The notes beneath the pieces were generated by a model, which was not told the origin of the DNA, did no database searches, and saw only the letters and a program-made list of their open reading frames with translations. Both the position numbers and the translations under genes were made by a program. From Microlunatus panaciterrae (GTDB lineage Bacteria > Actinomycetota > Actinomycetes > Propionibacteriales > Propionibacteriaceae): a stretch of DNA of 64,000 bases. The stretch is from the NCBI RefSeq assembly GCF_016907535.1, contig NZ_JAFBCF010000001.1:2976001-3040000 (forward strand), in the 5' to 3' direction. Shown here piece after piece: positions 29,909 to 39,768 of the stretch. Position 1 is the stretch's first letter, and each line of letters starts with the position of its first letter.

Positions 29909-31060
29909 TCAGAATCGCCTGAGCAGGCTCGCAGGATGGGAGCGCGCCATGGCCCGTTGGGCCGCTTGGCTGACGTCCGACGGGGAGACGATCCCGACCA
30001 GCTCGCCTGCCTGCAGAACCAGCGCGCGGCCGTCCGCACTGAGGCCCAGCCGGGGGATGAGCTCGGGCAGCGGCTCGTCCGGCGCCGTCGTCACGACCTC
30101 CGTCGCCGGGCAGGCGATGTCGCGGGCCCGGGTCGTGCTCCGGAGAGCCACCGGGACCTCCTTGATCCGGCGCAGCGTGATCAACCCGACCAGTCGTCCG
30201 TCCTGGTCGACCAACGGGAAGCTCGAGTGGCGTCGCTGGAAGAGGTACTCGTCGATCAGCGCCGCCACCGTGATGTCGGCTGGGACGGTCTCGGGTTCGG
30301 GGGACATCACGTCGCGGACGCGCACCGTCTGGAGTGCATCGTCGAGGAGCACCTGCTGCTCCTCCGCACTCGCAGCGCGGGCCAGGAACCAGCCCAACAG
30401 GACCGACCACAGCGACGACAGGATGCCCGTCTGCAGGAAGAGTCCCAGGCCGAGCAGGACGAGGATGAAACCCAGAACCCGCCCGGCACGCGCGGCCGCG
30501 ACAGCGGCCCACACATAGTCGCCGCGCCACTTCCACAGCGCCGCGTGCAACAGGCGGCCACCGTCGAGTGGTGCCGCCGGGATGGCATTGAAGACGGCGA
30601 GCAGTAGGTTGATGCCGGCGAGCCAGGCGAACGCCCCGACCAACAGCCCCGACACCCCGGCCACGCTGAGCAGCAGCGTCCCCAACCCGAACGCCAGTCC
30701 GATCAGGACGCTGACCAGCGGCCCGACTCCGGCGATGCGGAGTTCCGATCCCGGGTCTCCGGCCTTGCCGCGCAGCTGGGCGACACCTCCCAGGAGCCAC
30801 AGCGTGATGTTGTCGACCTCGACCCCGTTGCGCCTGGCCACCACGGCATGGGACAGCTCGTGAGCCAGCAGACCGAGCAGGAAGACCACGGCGGCGGTCA
30901 GCCCGGCGACGATGTGCATCCAGCGGGGCTCCTTGGGGTAGTAGCCCGGGAATGTGACTGTGGCGAGGCTCCAGGCGATCAGGGCGAAGATGACCGCGAC
31001 GCTCCAGTGGATCCGGATGGCCACCCCGGCAATGCGGCCGATTCCGAACGTGCCCCGCAT
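29909..31060 (-). CDS. Site-2 protease family (M50) membrane metalloprotease with CBS domains
   Basis: A ~383-residue intramembrane protease. The zinc motif HELSH is residues 67-71 within LLGLLAHELSHAVV, and the third ligand is D166 in AAPLDGGRLL. Six hydrophobic segments precede two CBS domains (DVMSPEPETVPADITV... and ATEVVTTAPDEPLPEL...), which bind adenine nucleotides. It probably cleaves a membrane-bound regulator. ATG at 31060 matches family N-termini (MRGTFGIGRIAG); GTG at 31069 has a better Shine-Dalgarno (GGAG). Confidence 0.9.
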   Translation of the reverse strand: MRGTFGIGRIAGVAIRIHWSVAVIFALIAWSLATVTFPGYYPKEPRWMHIVAGLTAAVVFLLGLLAHELSHAVVARRNGVEVDNITLWLLGGVAQLRGKAGDPGSELRIAGVGPLVSVLIGLAFGLGTLLLSVAGVSGLLVGAFAWLAGINLLLAVFNAIPAAPLDGGRLLHAALWKWRGDYVWAAVAAARAGRVLGFILVLLGLGLFLQTGILSSLWSVLLGWFLARAASAEEQQVLLDDALQTVRVRDVMSPEPETVPADITVAALIDEYLFQRRHSSFPLVDQDGRLVGLITLRRIKEVPVALRSTTRARDIACPATEVVTTAPDEPLPELIPRLGLSADGRALVLQAGELVGIVSPSDVSQAAQRAMARSHPASLLRRF

Positions 31061-31145
31061 GTCAACCACGATCCGCTCCGGCGGCAGTCCAGTCGAGGGC
31101 CGAAAGGCCCCTATCAGTGGGCCACCGGCGGTAGGGTCGAGGACC

Positions 31146-31958
31146 ATGACCACCTTTGCCGTGTCGACCTGGTCGCTGCACCGCACGTTGGGCTCGTACT
31201 ACCTCGACACTCCGGCAGACCCCCGTGACGGGGTGGCCGAAGCCCGCTGGGGAGAACCCCGGCTGTCCCTGCTCGAACTGCCCGACGAGCTACGGCGGCG
31301 AGGCTATGACACGCTTCAGATCTGCCACTTCCATCTGCCGTCCCGCGACCAGAGCTATCTGGACGAGTTGCGGTCTGCCCTGGCCCAGGCGGGGATCCGC
31401 CTCGATGCGGTGCTGATCGACGACGGAGACCTCACTCATCCGACGGAGGCCGACGCACACGAGACCTGGGTCGGGGAGTGGCTGGACACGGCAACGGCCC
31501 TTGGAGCCGACCGGGCCCGGGTGATCGCCGGTATGGCCACCCCGACGCCGGACCGGCTGAGTGAAAGCGCCCAGCGGCTGGCCCGGTTGGCTGCTGGCCA
31601 TCCAGGTATCCGGGTGGTCACCGAGAACTGGATGGACCTGCTGCCTTCCTCGGTGGAGGTACACGAGCTGCTGCAGCAGACGGGGGAACAGGTCGGCCTG
31701 CTCCTCGACCTGGGCAACTGGCGAGGCGCCACGAAATACACCCATCTGGCTTCGGTCTCAGCGCTGGCCGAGACCTGCCACGCCAAATGCGGCTTCTCCG
31801 CCACCGGACCGGACGCGGAGGACTTCCGCCATTGCCTGGAGCTGTTGCGGGCGGCCGACTACGCGGGGCCGCTTGCCCTGATCTACGACGGTCCCGATGA
31901 CGACGAGTGGGCGATGCTCGAACGCGAGAAGGAGATCGTGCAGTCGGTGTTCGGCTGA
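31146..31958 (+). CDS. Sugar phosphate isomerase/epimerase-like TIM-barrel protein
   Basis: A 270-residue protein starting MTTFAVSTWSLHRTLGS. The AP-endonuclease/xylose-isomerase-like barrel shows in FHLPSRDQSYLDELRSALAQAGIRLDAVLIDDGDL, IRVVTENWMDLLPS, VGLLLDLGNWRG and CHAKCGFSATG, with metal-binding Glu, Asp and His at the usual strand ends. It stands upstream of a sugar ABC importer, suggesting sugar metabolism, but the substrate is unknown. Confidence 0.78.
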   Translation: MTTFAVSTWSLHRTLGSYYLDTPADPRDGVAEARWGEPRLSLLELPDELRRRGYDTLQICHFHLPSRDQSYLDELRSALAQAGIRLDAVLIDDGDLTHPTEADAHETWVGEWLDTATALGADRARVIAGMATPTPDRLSESAQRLARLAAGHPGIRVVTENWMDLLPSSVEVHELLQQTGEQVGLLLDLGNWRGATKYTHLASVSALAETCHAKCGFSATGPDAEDFRHCLELLRAADYAGPLALIYDGPDDDEWAMLEREKEIVQSVFG

Positions 31959-32062
31959 TCTCACCGGGCTCCAGCAACTGGAAGGTGGCGTTGTCCTGGT
32001 CATCGAAGGGGAGCCTACGGCGTGGCGATCAGGCGTCAGCCGGTGGCTCTGTGACCAGCCAC

Positions 32063-32072
32063 GAAACCTTTC
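32063..32072. promoter_or_regulatory. LacI-type operator-like site upstream of the sugar ABC operon
   Basis: The palindrome GAAACCTTTC (GAAA-CC-TTTC) lies 126 bp before the substrate-binding protein start, in the 239-bp gap after the isomerase. It resembles LacI/CcpA-family half-site spacing (GAAA..TTTC), but it is only a 4+4 bp match and no LacI gene is in the window. Confidence 0.25.
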
Positions 32073-32197
32073 ACGGGTGCCCTAGCCGCTGGTCGTCATT
32101 CGTTATACCTTTCTTGAACAGCCAGTTTTTTCACAGGTTCGAAGCTGAACAGGGCGCTCCGGGCTATCGGGACTCATGAACATCATCTGGAGGATCA

Positions 32198-33532
32198 ATG
32201 CCGATTCCGCGTAGCAGTCGCCGCTCCTTTCTCGGGCTCGCCGCGCTGGCCCCGCTGGCTGCCGCCGGCCTCTCTGCCTGCGGGACGTCGGGTCCAGCCG
32301 GTTCCTCCGGCGGGAAGAGTGGTGCCGGCACCGCCAGCATGTGGGCCTTGAGTGGTCAACCGAACGAGGACATCCAGAAGAACTCGGTGGCCGCGTTCAA
32401 CAAGCTGGGCAAGGGCACGATGAACGTGACCTTCTTCCAGAACGACGCGTACAAGACCAAGATCCGCACCGCGGTCGGTGCCGGTCAGGCCCCGACGATG
32501 ATCTACGGCTGGGGTGGCGGCATTCTCAAGTCCTATGCGGATGCCGATCAGGTGGAGGACCTGACCAGCTGGCTGAAGGACAACGCCGACTTCAAGGACA
32601 AGTTCCTGGACGCCACCTGGGGTTCTGCCACCTTCGACGGCAAGATCTTCGCGATTCCGTGCAACAACACCCAGCCGATCGTCATGTACTACAACAAGAC
32701 CCAGTTCGAGAAGGCCGGTGCGGACCTGCCGAAGAGCTGGGACGACGTGATGAACCTGGTTGACGTGTTCAACGGTAAGGGGGTTGCCCCGTTCTCCCTG
32801 GGTGGACAGTCGAAATGGACCTCCATGATGTGGCTGGAGTATCTGCTGGATCGGATCGGTGGACCCGAGGTGTTCAACGCGATCTTCGCGAACAAGTCCG
32901 ACGCCTGGTCCGACGATGCCGTCATCCAGACCGGCCAGAGGGTGCAGGAGCTGGTCAAGGCGAAGGGGTTCATCAAGGGGTTCTCCTCGATCGCAGCCGA
33001 CTCCAACGCTGATCAGGCCCTGCTCTACACCGGCAAAGCGGCCATGATGCTGCACGGTGGCTGGGCCTACGGTGGCATGAAGAGCGCTCAGCCGGACTTC
33101 GTCAAGAACCATCTCGCCTTCTCCAACTTCCCGACCATCGCCGGCGGCAAGGGAGATCCGAAGAACACTGTCGGGAACCCGGCCAACTACTGGTCGATCT
33201 CGGCAAAGGCCAGCGAAGACGAGAAGAAGGTCGCCAAGGCGTACCTCACCGACGGGCTGTTCACCGATAAGGACATCGACGCCTACATCGCCAGTGGCGG
33301 CCTGCCAGTGGTGAAGGCGGCGCAGTCCAAGCTGGCCGGCTCGGACAACCCGGAGTTTCTCCAGTTCATCTACGAGCTGAGCAGCCAGGCGCCGAACTTC
33401 CAGCAGTCCTGGGACCAGGCGCTCAGTCCGACGCAGGCCGATGCGCTGTTGAACAACGTCGACCAGTTGTTCCTGCTGCAGATCACGCCGGAGAAGTTCG
33501 CCAGCAACATGAACGCCACCCTGGGGAAGTGA
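32198..33532 (+). CDS. ABC sugar transporter, substrate-binding lipoprotein
   Basis: A 444-residue extracytoplasmic binding protein. The N-terminus has a twin-arginine signal (SRRSFLGLAA) and a lipobox LSAC with the lipidated cysteine at residue 28. The mature part matches family 1 binding proteins (FFQNDAYKTKIRTAVGAGQAPTMIYGWGGG, KSWDDVMNLVDVFNG, KAAMMLHGGWAYGG). ATG at 32198 has GGAGGA upstream. The two permease genes follow at once; no ATPase is present, so the cell must supply a shared one (MsiK-like). Confidence 0.93.
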   Translation: MPIPRSSRRSFLGLAALAPLAAAGLSACGTSGPAGSSGGKSGAGTASMWALSGQPNEDIQKNSVAAFNKLGKGTMNVTFFQNDAYKTKIRTAVGAGQAPTMIYGWGGGILKSYADADQVEDLTSWLKDNADFKDKFLDATWGSATFDGKIFAIPCNNTQPIVMYYNKTQFEKAGADLPKSWDDVMNLVDVFNGKGVAPFSLGGQSKWTSMMWLEYLLDRIGGPEVFNAIFANKSDAWSDDAVIQTGQRVQELVKAKGFIKGFSSIAADSNADQALLYTGKAAMMLHGGWAYGGMKSAQPDFVKNHLAFSNFPTIAGGKGDPKNTVGNPANYWSISAKASEDEKKVAKAYLTDGLFTDKDIDAYIASGGLPVVKAAQSKLAGSDNPEFLQFIYELSSQAPNFQQSWDQALSPTQADALLNNVDQLFLLQITPEKFASNMNATLGK

Positions 33533-33533
33533 C

Positions 33534-34460
33534 GTGGCTGCTCTCGCCTCCGTTGCGGGCGCACCGGACCAGACCAGCGAGAGCAGGCGGGTCGGCGAGG
33601 CGCCGCTGGACCTGCTGGTCCTACCGGCGTTGATCTTCTTCGTCGCCTTCGCGCTGATCCCGCTGGTCGGTGTGGTGGCGCTCAGCTTCACCTCCTGGGA
33701 CGGCATCAGCGCCATCACGTATGCCGGCACCGGAAGCTGGACGCAGGTCCTGAACGACCCCGGCACCTACCATGCGATCTGGCTGACGTTCAAGATCATG
33801 ATCGTGTCCTGGCTGGTGCAGACCCCGGTGAGCATGCTGCTCGGCGTGTTCGTTGCCGGGCACGAGCGCTATCGCGCGGTGCTGGCCGTGCTGTACTTCC
33901 TTCCGTTGCTGCTGTCCTCGGCTGCCGTGGCGATCGCCTTCAAGTCCCTGCTGGACCCGAACTTCGGGCTCAGCGCGGGTCTGCATCTGCCCTTCCTTTC
34001 CCAGGACTGGCTCGGCGACCCCACTCTGGTGTTCTTCGTGGTGATCTTCGTGATCGCCTGGCAGTTCGTTCCCTTCCACACGCTGCTGTACCAGGGCGGC
34101 GTCCGCCAGATCCCAGCGTCACTGTACGAGTCGGCGCAGATCGATGGTGCCGGCCGCGTCCGGCAGTTCTTCTCGATCACGCTGCCCCAGCTCAAGTACA
34201 CGATCATCACCTCATCCACCTTGATCCTGGTGGGTTCGTTGACGTACTTCGACCTGATCTTCGTCCTGACTGGTGGTGGTCCCGGCAACGCGACCCGCAT
34301 CCTGGCCCTGGACATGTACCTGCGTGGTTTCAAGGCCAACCAGATGGGTGCGGCAAGTGTCATCGCGGTGATTCTGGTCTTCGTCGGGCTGGCTCTCGCG
34401 CTCGGCATCCAACGCATCGGCGGCCGCGACCGAGCCGCCAGCCAGCTGGAAGGGCTGTGA
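33534..34460 (+). CDS. ABC sugar transporter permease (MalF-like)
   Basis: A 308-residue inner-membrane protein with six helices. The EAA loop reads SLYESAQIDGAGRVRQFFSITLP near residue 200, the site that contacts the ATPase. GTG at 33534 begins one base after the binding-protein stop. Transports a carbohydrate of unknown identity together with its neighbours. Confidence 0.93.
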   Translation: MAALASVAGAPDQTSESRRVGEAPLDLLVLPALIFFVAFALIPLVGVVALSFTSWDGISAITYAGTGSWTQVLNDPGTYHAIWLTFKIMIVSWLVQTPVSMLLGVFVAGHERYRAVLAVLYFLPLLLSSAAVAIAFKSLLDPNFGLSAGLHLPFLSQDWLGDPTLVFFVVIFVIAWQFVPFHTLLYQGGVRQIPASLYESAQIDGAGRVRQFFSITLPQLKYTIITSSTLILVGSLTYFDLIFVLTGGGPGNATRILALDMYLRGFKANQMGAASVIAVILVFVGLALALGIQRIGGRDRAASQLEGL

Positions 34461-34464
34461 CGAC

Positions 34465-35349
34465 GTGACGACCGTGGCTGCACAGGCGCAGACAACCAGC
34501 CAGGCAGCGCCGCCCACGCGTCGGGGCCGACGGTCTCGGCGGCGCAACTATCTCGGCGGCCTGCTCGGCTGGATCTGGCTGGCGGTGATCATCCTGCCGA
34601 TCTACTACGCGGTGATCACCACCTTCAAGAACCAGGGCGACTACTTCACCCAGAACCCGCTGGCTCCGCCGATGCCACCGACGATGCAGGCCTACGGCGA
34701 CGTGCTGAGGGCGGGCATTGGACGCTACTTCCTCAACTCGGTCATCGTGACGGTCGGCTCGGTCATCCCGATCGTGCTGTTCAGCTTCATGGCCGCCTAC
34801 GCCATCGTCCGCGGCAACAGCCGGTTCCTCCGACTCTGCCGGGCCCTGTTCCTGCTCGGGCTCGCCATTCCGTTGCAGGCGACGATCATCCCGATCTATC
34901 TGATGATCACCCGGTTGCACATGTATGACTCGCTGGGTGCGCTGGTGTTGCCGTCGATCGCCTTCGGGGTGCCGCTGACGGTCTTGATCCTGAGCACGTT
35001 CCTGCGTGACGTGCCCAAGGAGCTGTTCGAGTCGATGCGGCTCGACGGCTGCACCAGCTGGCAGATCGCCTGGCGGCTGGCGTTCCCGCTGACCCGTCCG
35101 GCGATCGTCACGGTCAGCATCTACAACGGGCTGAACGTGTGGAACGGCTTCCTGTTTCCGCTGATCCTGACCCAGAGCCCCGACCTCCGGGTGATGCCGC
35201 TGGCGTTGTGGGCGTTCCAGGGGGAGTACAGCGTCAACATCCCGGCCGTGCTGGCAGCCGTCGTGCTGTCGACGCTGCCGATCCTGGTGCTGTACGTGGT
35301 CGGCCGCCGGCAGCTCCTCAGCGGACTCACCGCGGGGTTCGGCAAGTAG
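34465..35349 (+). CDS. ABC sugar transporter permease (MalG-like)
   Basis: A 294-residue second permease with a basic, cytosolic N-terminus then six helices; the EAA loop is ELFESMRLDGCTSWQIAWRLAFP near residue 190. GTG at 34465 follows the MalF-like gene by 4 bp. Last gene of the importer operon. Confidence 0.93.
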   Translation: MTTVAAQAQTTSQAAPPTRRGRRSRRRNYLGGLLGWIWLAVIILPIYYAVITTFKNQGDYFTQNPLAPPMPPTMQAYGDVLRAGIGRYFLNSVIVTVGSVIPIVLFSFMAAYAIVRGNSRFLRLCRALFLLGLAIPLQATIIPIYLMITRLHMYDSLGALVLPSIAFGVPLTVLILSTFLRDVPKELFESMRLDGCTSWQIAWRLAFPLTRPAIVTVSIYNGLNVWNGFLFPLILTQSPDLRVMPLALWAFQGEYSVNIPAVLAAVVLSTLPILVLYVVGRRQLLSGLTAGFGK

Positions 35350-35375
35350 GTCTGCCGCTCGCGCCGGCGGCGTGG

Positions 35376-35418
35376 ACAGCCCAGCATCCACCCCGGTCGA
35401 GTGTCAGGGGTGGGCTGT
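35376..35418. terminator. Hairpin between the sugar ABC operon and egtA
   Basis: ACAGCC...CCACCCC (35376-35394) can pair with GGGGTGGGCTGT (35407-35418), forming a long stem with a small bulge. It ends the ABC operon 27 bp after its stop and lies 42 bp before egtA, so it could end transcription or tune egtA. Confidence 0.45.
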
Positions 35419-35459
35419 AAGTTACCCGTACGCGCAACGCTGTGCGGCGAGGAGGCTCG

Positions 35460-36674
35460 ATGTCAGACGGTCGGCGGGTGCACGACGCGGATCAGGTCCA
35501 CGGTTATGTGCAGCGCATCTGCTTCAAGACGGGTCCGCCGGGACGAGTGGGCGCGGAGCTCGAGTGGATCGTCGCGCGCCCGGAGGAGCCGGAGTCCGTC
35601 GTTCCGGTGACCACCCTCCGCTCCCTGCTGGACGACGTCGGAACGTTCCCGGGCGGTAGCCGGTGCACGCTTGAGCCCGGCGGTCAGGTCGAGCTGAGCT
35701 CCCCGCCCGCTGCGGAGATGGGTCGATGCTGCGCCGCCCTCGACCGCGATGTCGCCCATCTGCAGGCGATCCTCAGCCGCGCCGGGCTGGCCCTGGTCCC
35801 GTCGGCCATCGACCCGGACCGGGCGCCGCTCCGTCAGCTCCACCAGGCCCGCTACGACGCGATGGCGGCCTATTTCGACACTCTCCCGCACGGGTTCGAC
35901 GCGATCCCTGACGGGCTCGGTCGAGTGATGATGTCGTCCACCGCCGCGGTCCAGGTCAACCTGGAAGCAGGGACTGACCCCACGGACATCGCCCGCCGTT
36001 GGGACCTGCTGCACCTGGTCGGCCCCACCGTCAGCGCCGCCTTCGCCAACTCCCCGGTGCTCAACCGCCGCCGGACCGGCTGGAAGTCCACCCGGCAGGC
36101 GGTCTGGCTGCATCTGGATCCGGACCGCACGCACGCACCTGTCGGCGACGATCCCGCCACGGCCTGGGCTGACTACGCCCTGGCAGCGCCAGTGATGATG
36201 GTGCGCACCAGCGGGGGACCGTGGCTGGCGTCGCCGGGCTTCACCTTCGCTGACTGGGTCGGCGGCCGGGTCGCGGGCCTGCCGGGTCCAACGGAGGACG
36301 ACCTCGCCTACCACCTCAGCACCCTGTTCCCGCCGGTGCGCCCGCGTGGTTGGTTCGAGGTCCGCTTCATCGACGCGCAGGCTCCGCAGTGGTGGTCGGT
36401 GCCGGTCGCGGTGCTGGCCACCCTGATGGCTGACCCGGCCGCCGCCGACGCCGCTGCCGAGGCGTGCGCGCCGGTGGTGGGCGCCTGGACGACGGCGGCC
36501 CGCTGCGGTCTGGAGGATCCGGCCCTGGCCCGAGCCGCGCTGGCACTGTTCGACGCGGTCGAGCGGTCGGTGGTCGACTCGACGCTCAAAGCCGCCGTCG
36601 CGAAATTCACCGATCACTACGTCGCTCGGGGTCGCACGCCCGCCGACGACGCTGCCCGAAAGGAGCCCTCATGA
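35460..36674 (+). CDS. egtA: Glutamate-cysteine ligase EgtA (ergothioneine biosynthesis)
   Basis: A 404-residue ATP-dependent ligase making gamma-glutamylcysteine, the sulfur donor for ergothioneine. It matches the GCS2-type fold: VGAELEWIV, GGSRCTLEPGGQVELSSPP, VMMSSTAAVQVNLEAG and FANSPVLNRRRTGWKSTRQ. ATG at 35460 has GAGGAGG six bases upstream; the longer reading to 35442 is less likely. First gene of a four-gene egtABCD operon with overlapping starts. Confidence 0.92.
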   Translation: MSDGRRVHDADQVHGYVQRICFKTGPPGRVGAELEWIVARPEEPESVVPVTTLRSLLDDVGTFPGGSRCTLEPGGQVELSSPPAAEMGRCCAALDRDVAHLQAILSRAGLALVPSAIDPDRAPLRQLHQARYDAMAAYFDTLPHGFDAIPDGLGRVMMSSTAAVQVNLEAGTDPTDIARRWDLLHLVGPTVSAAFANSPVLNRRRTGWKSTRQAVWLHLDPDRTHAPVGDDPATAWADYALAAPVMMVRTSGGPWLASPGFTFADWVGGRVAGLPGPTEDDLAYHLSTLFPPVRPRGWFEVRFIDAQAPQWWSVPVAVLATLMADPAAADAAAEACAPVVGAWTTAARCGLEDPALARAALALFDAVERSVVDSTLKAAVAKFTDHYVARGRTPADDAARKEPS

Positions 36675-37999
36675 CGGCGCTGGACCCAGCCACTGCCGAC
36701 CCCGGACAGTTGAAGGAGTTCGTCGCCACCGAGCTGCAGCGAGTCAGGGACCGCTCCTTCGGCCTGACCACCGCCGTCCTCGACGACGACGACCTCACCA
36801 GGCAGCACTCCGCCCTGATGTCGCCGCTGGTCTGGGACCTGGCCCACGTCGGCAACTATGAGGAGCTGTGGCTGCTGCGCGAGACGGCGGGGCTCGAGGC
36901 GATGCGGCCGGACATCGACGACCTCTACGACGCCTTCGAGCATCCGCGGTCGGAACGCCCGAGCCTGCCGCTGCTGTCACCCGCGGAGTCCAGCGACTAT
37001 GTCGACCTGGTCCGGCGGAAGGTGCTGGACTCCCTGGAGACCGTCAGCTTCGAGCCGGCCGTGCCGCTGCTCGACGCCGGGTTCGTCTACGGAATGGTGC
37101 TGCAGCACGAGCACCAGCACGACGAGACGATGCTTGCGACCCATCAGCTGCGTCGAGGACCCCAGGTGCTCCCGGTGGGGGAGGCGATGCCGGCACCGCG
37201 GGCCGTGACCTGGCCCGCCGAGGTGCTCGTGGAGGCCGGCGAGTTCATGATGGGCACCTCCACCGACCCGTGGGCGTACGACAACGAGCGGCCGTCCCGC
37301 GCCGTTTTCCTGCCGCCGTACTGGATCGACACCACACCGGTCTCGGTCGGCGCCTACCGGAGCTTCGTCGAGGACGGTGGCTATGACGACGCCCGCTGGT
37401 GGAGCACGGGCGGTTGGGAGTGGCGCTGCCGCTCCGGCAAACGGGCTCCGGCGTTCTGGTTCCAGGAGGGGGAGTCGTGGCAGCGGCGGAGGTTCGGCGT
37501 GGTGGAGCCACTGCCGGACGACGAGCCCGTGCAGCACGTCTGCTGGTTCGAGGCCGAGGCGTACGCCCGCTGGGCCGGACGGCGGCTGCCGAGCGAGGCG
37601 GAATGGGAGAAAGCCGCCTCCTGGGATCCCGCCACCGGCACCAAGCGCCGGTTCCCCTGGGGCGACCAGCCGCCGTCCGCCGAGTACGCGAATCTCGGGC
37701 AGGCGCGCTTCCGCCCCAGCCCGGTCGGATCGTTCCCCGCCGGCGCCTCGGCGGTGGGCGCACTGCAGCTGCTCGGCGACGTGTGGGAGTGGACGGCCAG
37801 CGACTTCACCAGTCATCCCGGCTTCTGCATGTTTCCCTATCCGGAGTATTCCGAGGTCTTCTTCGGTTCCGACTACAAGGTGCTTCGCGGAGGCTCCTGG
37901 GCCACCGACCCGCTGGCCTGCCGAAACACGTTCCGCAACTGGGACTACCCGATCCGCCGCCAGATCTTCGCCGGCTTCCGTACCGCCAGGGACGCCTGA
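36671..37999 (+). CDS. egtB: Ergothioneine sulfoxide synthase EgtB
   Basis: A 442-residue iron enzyme joining hercynine and gamma-glutamylcysteine. The three iron-ligand histidines are visible: H59 in LVWDLAHVGNYEE and H146 and H150 in LQHEHQHDETML. The C-terminal formylglycine-generating-enzyme fold shows in GEFMMGTSTDPWAYDNERPSR and DVWEWTASDF. The start overlaps the egtA stop (ATGA). Confidence 0.95.
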   Translation: MTALDPATADPGQLKEFVATELQRVRDRSFGLTTAVLDDDDLTRQHSALMSPLVWDLAHVGNYEELWLLRETAGLEAMRPDIDDLYDAFEHPRSERPSLPLLSPAESSDYVDLVRRKVLDSLETVSFEPAVPLLDAGFVYGMVLQHEHQHDETMLATHQLRRGPQVLPVGEAMPAPRAVTWPAEVLVEAGEFMMGTSTDPWAYDNERPSRAVFLPPYWIDTTPVSVGAYRSFVEDGGYDDARWWSTGGWEWRCRSGKRAPAFWFQEGESWQRRRFGVVEPLPDDEPVQHVCWFEAEAYARWAGRRLPSEAEWEKAASWDPATGTKRRFPWGDQPPSAEYANLGQARFRPSPVGSFPAGASAVGALQLLGDVWEWTASDFTSHPGFCMFPYPEYSEVFFGSDYKVLRGGSWATDPLACRNTFRNWDYPIRRQIFAGFRTARDA

Positions 38000-38736
38000 T
38001 GTGCCGTCACCTGGCTTGGGTCGGCGAGCCGGTGACGCTCGCGTCACTGATCCTCGAGCCGGCCTTCTCCCTGCTGCGGCAGTCCTACGCACCCCGGCAC
38101 CAGCAGCACGGTGTGGTCAACGCGGACGGTTTCGGCGTCGGCTGGTATCCGGGGACGCGACCGGAGCCAGTGCGGTACCGACGGGCGCAGCCGATCTGGG
38201 GCGACTCGTCCTTCGCCTCGCTGGCACCCACCATCGCCTCGCGCTGCGTGCTGGGCGCGGTCCGTGACGCCACCCCCGGTTTCGCCTCCTCCGACGAGTC
38301 GTCGGCCGCGCCCTTCACCCACGGTCGCTGGCTGTTCAGCCACACCGGGGCTCTGGCCGACTGGCCCCGTGCACGCAAGGCGTTGCTCGATCGGACGCTG
38401 GACATCCCAGAGGCGGCGGCCCCGGTGGACTCCGCCCTGCTGTTCGGCGTCGCCGTCTCCGCCTGGTCGGCCGGGGCATCGCTGGCGGAGGGACTTGCCG
38501 AGTCTCTGCAGGCGGCGCTGGGGGCTGGCGGTGGCCGGCTCTCCTTCCTGGCCACCGACGGCGAGCGGGTGGCGGCCACCTGCTATGGGGACCCGCTGTT
38601 CTGCCACCAGAGTGCCGGTGGTGTGCTGCTGGCGTCGGAGCCGATCGATGATTCCCCGGGGTGGCGGGAGCTCCCGGCCGAGTCGCAAGTGCAGGCCGAC
38701 CCGGCCGGCATCGAAGTCCTTGCCCTGAACACCTGA
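37999..38736 (+). CDS. egtC: Gamma-glutamyl hercynylcysteine S-oxide hydrolase EgtC
   Basis: A 245-residue class II glutamine amidotransferase-type hydrolase; the nucleophile is Cys2 (MCRHLAWVG). It removes the glutamyl group from the EgtB product. ATG overlaps the egtB stop (TGATG). The HGVVNADGFGVGWY and FSHTGALADW motifs match the family. Confidence 0.94.
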   Translation: MCRHLAWVGEPVTLASLILEPAFSLLRQSYAPRHQQHGVVNADGFGVGWYPGTRPEPVRYRRAQPIWGDSSFASLAPTIASRCVLGAVRDATPGFASSDESSAAPFTHGRWLFSHTGALADWPRARKALLDRTLDIPEAAAPVDSALLFGVAVSAWSAGASLAEGLAESLQAALGAGGGRLSFLATDGERVAATCYGDPLFCHQSAGGVLLASEPIDDSPGWRELPAESQVQADPAGIEVLALNT

Positions 38737-38766
38737 ACCTGTCCTTCCCAAACGAATGGAGGCCCT

Positions 38767-39762
38767 GTGGCCGACAGCACTGCCACCCTGCGCATCGACG
38801 TCTTCCTCGCGCCAGCCGACCTGCAGGCGGCGATCAGAGTCGACGTCCGCCGAGGTCTCACCAGCCGGCCGAAAGGGCTGCCGCCGAAGTACTTCTACGA
38901 CGCCCGGGGGAGCGAGCTGTTCGAAGACATCACCCGGTTGCCCGAGTACTACCCGACACGGACCGAACGCGCCATTCTCGAGGCCTACGGTGACGAGATC
39001 GCCCGGCTGTCCGGTGCGGACACCCTGGTCGAGCTGGGTTCGGGGTCCTCGGAGAAGACCAGGCTGCTGCTCGACGCCCTGGCCCGGGCCGGGCATCTGC
39101 ACAGGTATGTCCCGGTCGACGTCAGCGACAGCGCGCTGCAGGGCGCGATGACCTCGCTGGCCGGGGACTATCCGGATCTCGAGCTGCACGGCGTGGTCGC
39201 CGACTTCGAGGAGCACCTCGACAGGCTCCCGACCGGAGGCCGCCGCATGGTCGCGTTCCTCGGCAGCACCATCGGCAATCTCGAGCCGCGGGCCCGGCAT
39301 GCGTTCCTGGCGATGATCCGGCGCGGTCTCGGTCCGGAGGACACGCTGCTGCTGGGCACCGACCTGGTGAAGGACACCGCCCGGTTGGTGGCGGCCTACG
39401 ACGACTCCGCGGGGGTGACCGCAGAGTTCAACCGCAATGTGCTGCGGGTGATCAACAGGGAGCTCGCGGCCGACTTCGACCCTGCCGCGTTCGACCACGT
39501 CGCCCGGTGGAACGCCGAGGAGGAGCAGATGGAGATGTGGCTGCGGGCCCGGGTGCCGATGGTGGTGGACGTTGCGGCGCTGGACCTGGAGGTGCGATTC
39601 GAGACCGGCGAGGAGCTGCGGACCGAGATCTCCGCCAAGTTCCGGAAGGAACCCCTCAGCGAGGAGCTGGAGGCCGCCGGTTTCGTCACGCAGGGATGGT
39701 GGACCGACCCCGACGGTGACTTCGCCCTCACCCTGGCCCGGCCACGGACGACCCAGAGGTAG
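38767..39762 (+). CDS. egtD: L-histidine N(alpha)-methyltransferase EgtD
   Basis: A 331-residue SAM-dependent enzyme that trimethylates histidine to hercynine. The SAM motif is [19 protein letters not shown], preceded by [24 protein letters not shown] and followed by [11 protein letters not shown] and [15 protein letters not shown] at 38767 has GGAGG upstream. It ends the operon; egtE (the C-S lyase) is not present, so cysteine sulfoxide cleavage must be done by another PLP enzyme elsewhere. Confidence 0.95.
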   Translation: MADSTATLRIDVFLAPADLQAAIRVDVRRGLTSRPKGLPPKYFYDARGSELFEDITRLPEYYPTRTERAILEAYGDEIARLSGADTLVELGSGSSEKTRLLLDALARAGHLHRYVPVDVSDSALQGAMTSLAGDYPDLELHGVVADFEEHLDRLPTGGRRMVAFLGSTIGNLEPRARHAFLAMIRRGLGPEDTLLLGTDLVKDTARLVAAYDDSAGVTAEFNRNVLRVINRELAADFDPAAFDHVARWNAEEEQMEMWLRARVPMVVDVAALDLEVRFETGEELRTEISAKFRKEPLSEELEAAGFVTQGWWTDPDGDFALTLARPRTTQR

Positions 39763-39768
39763 CAGGCC

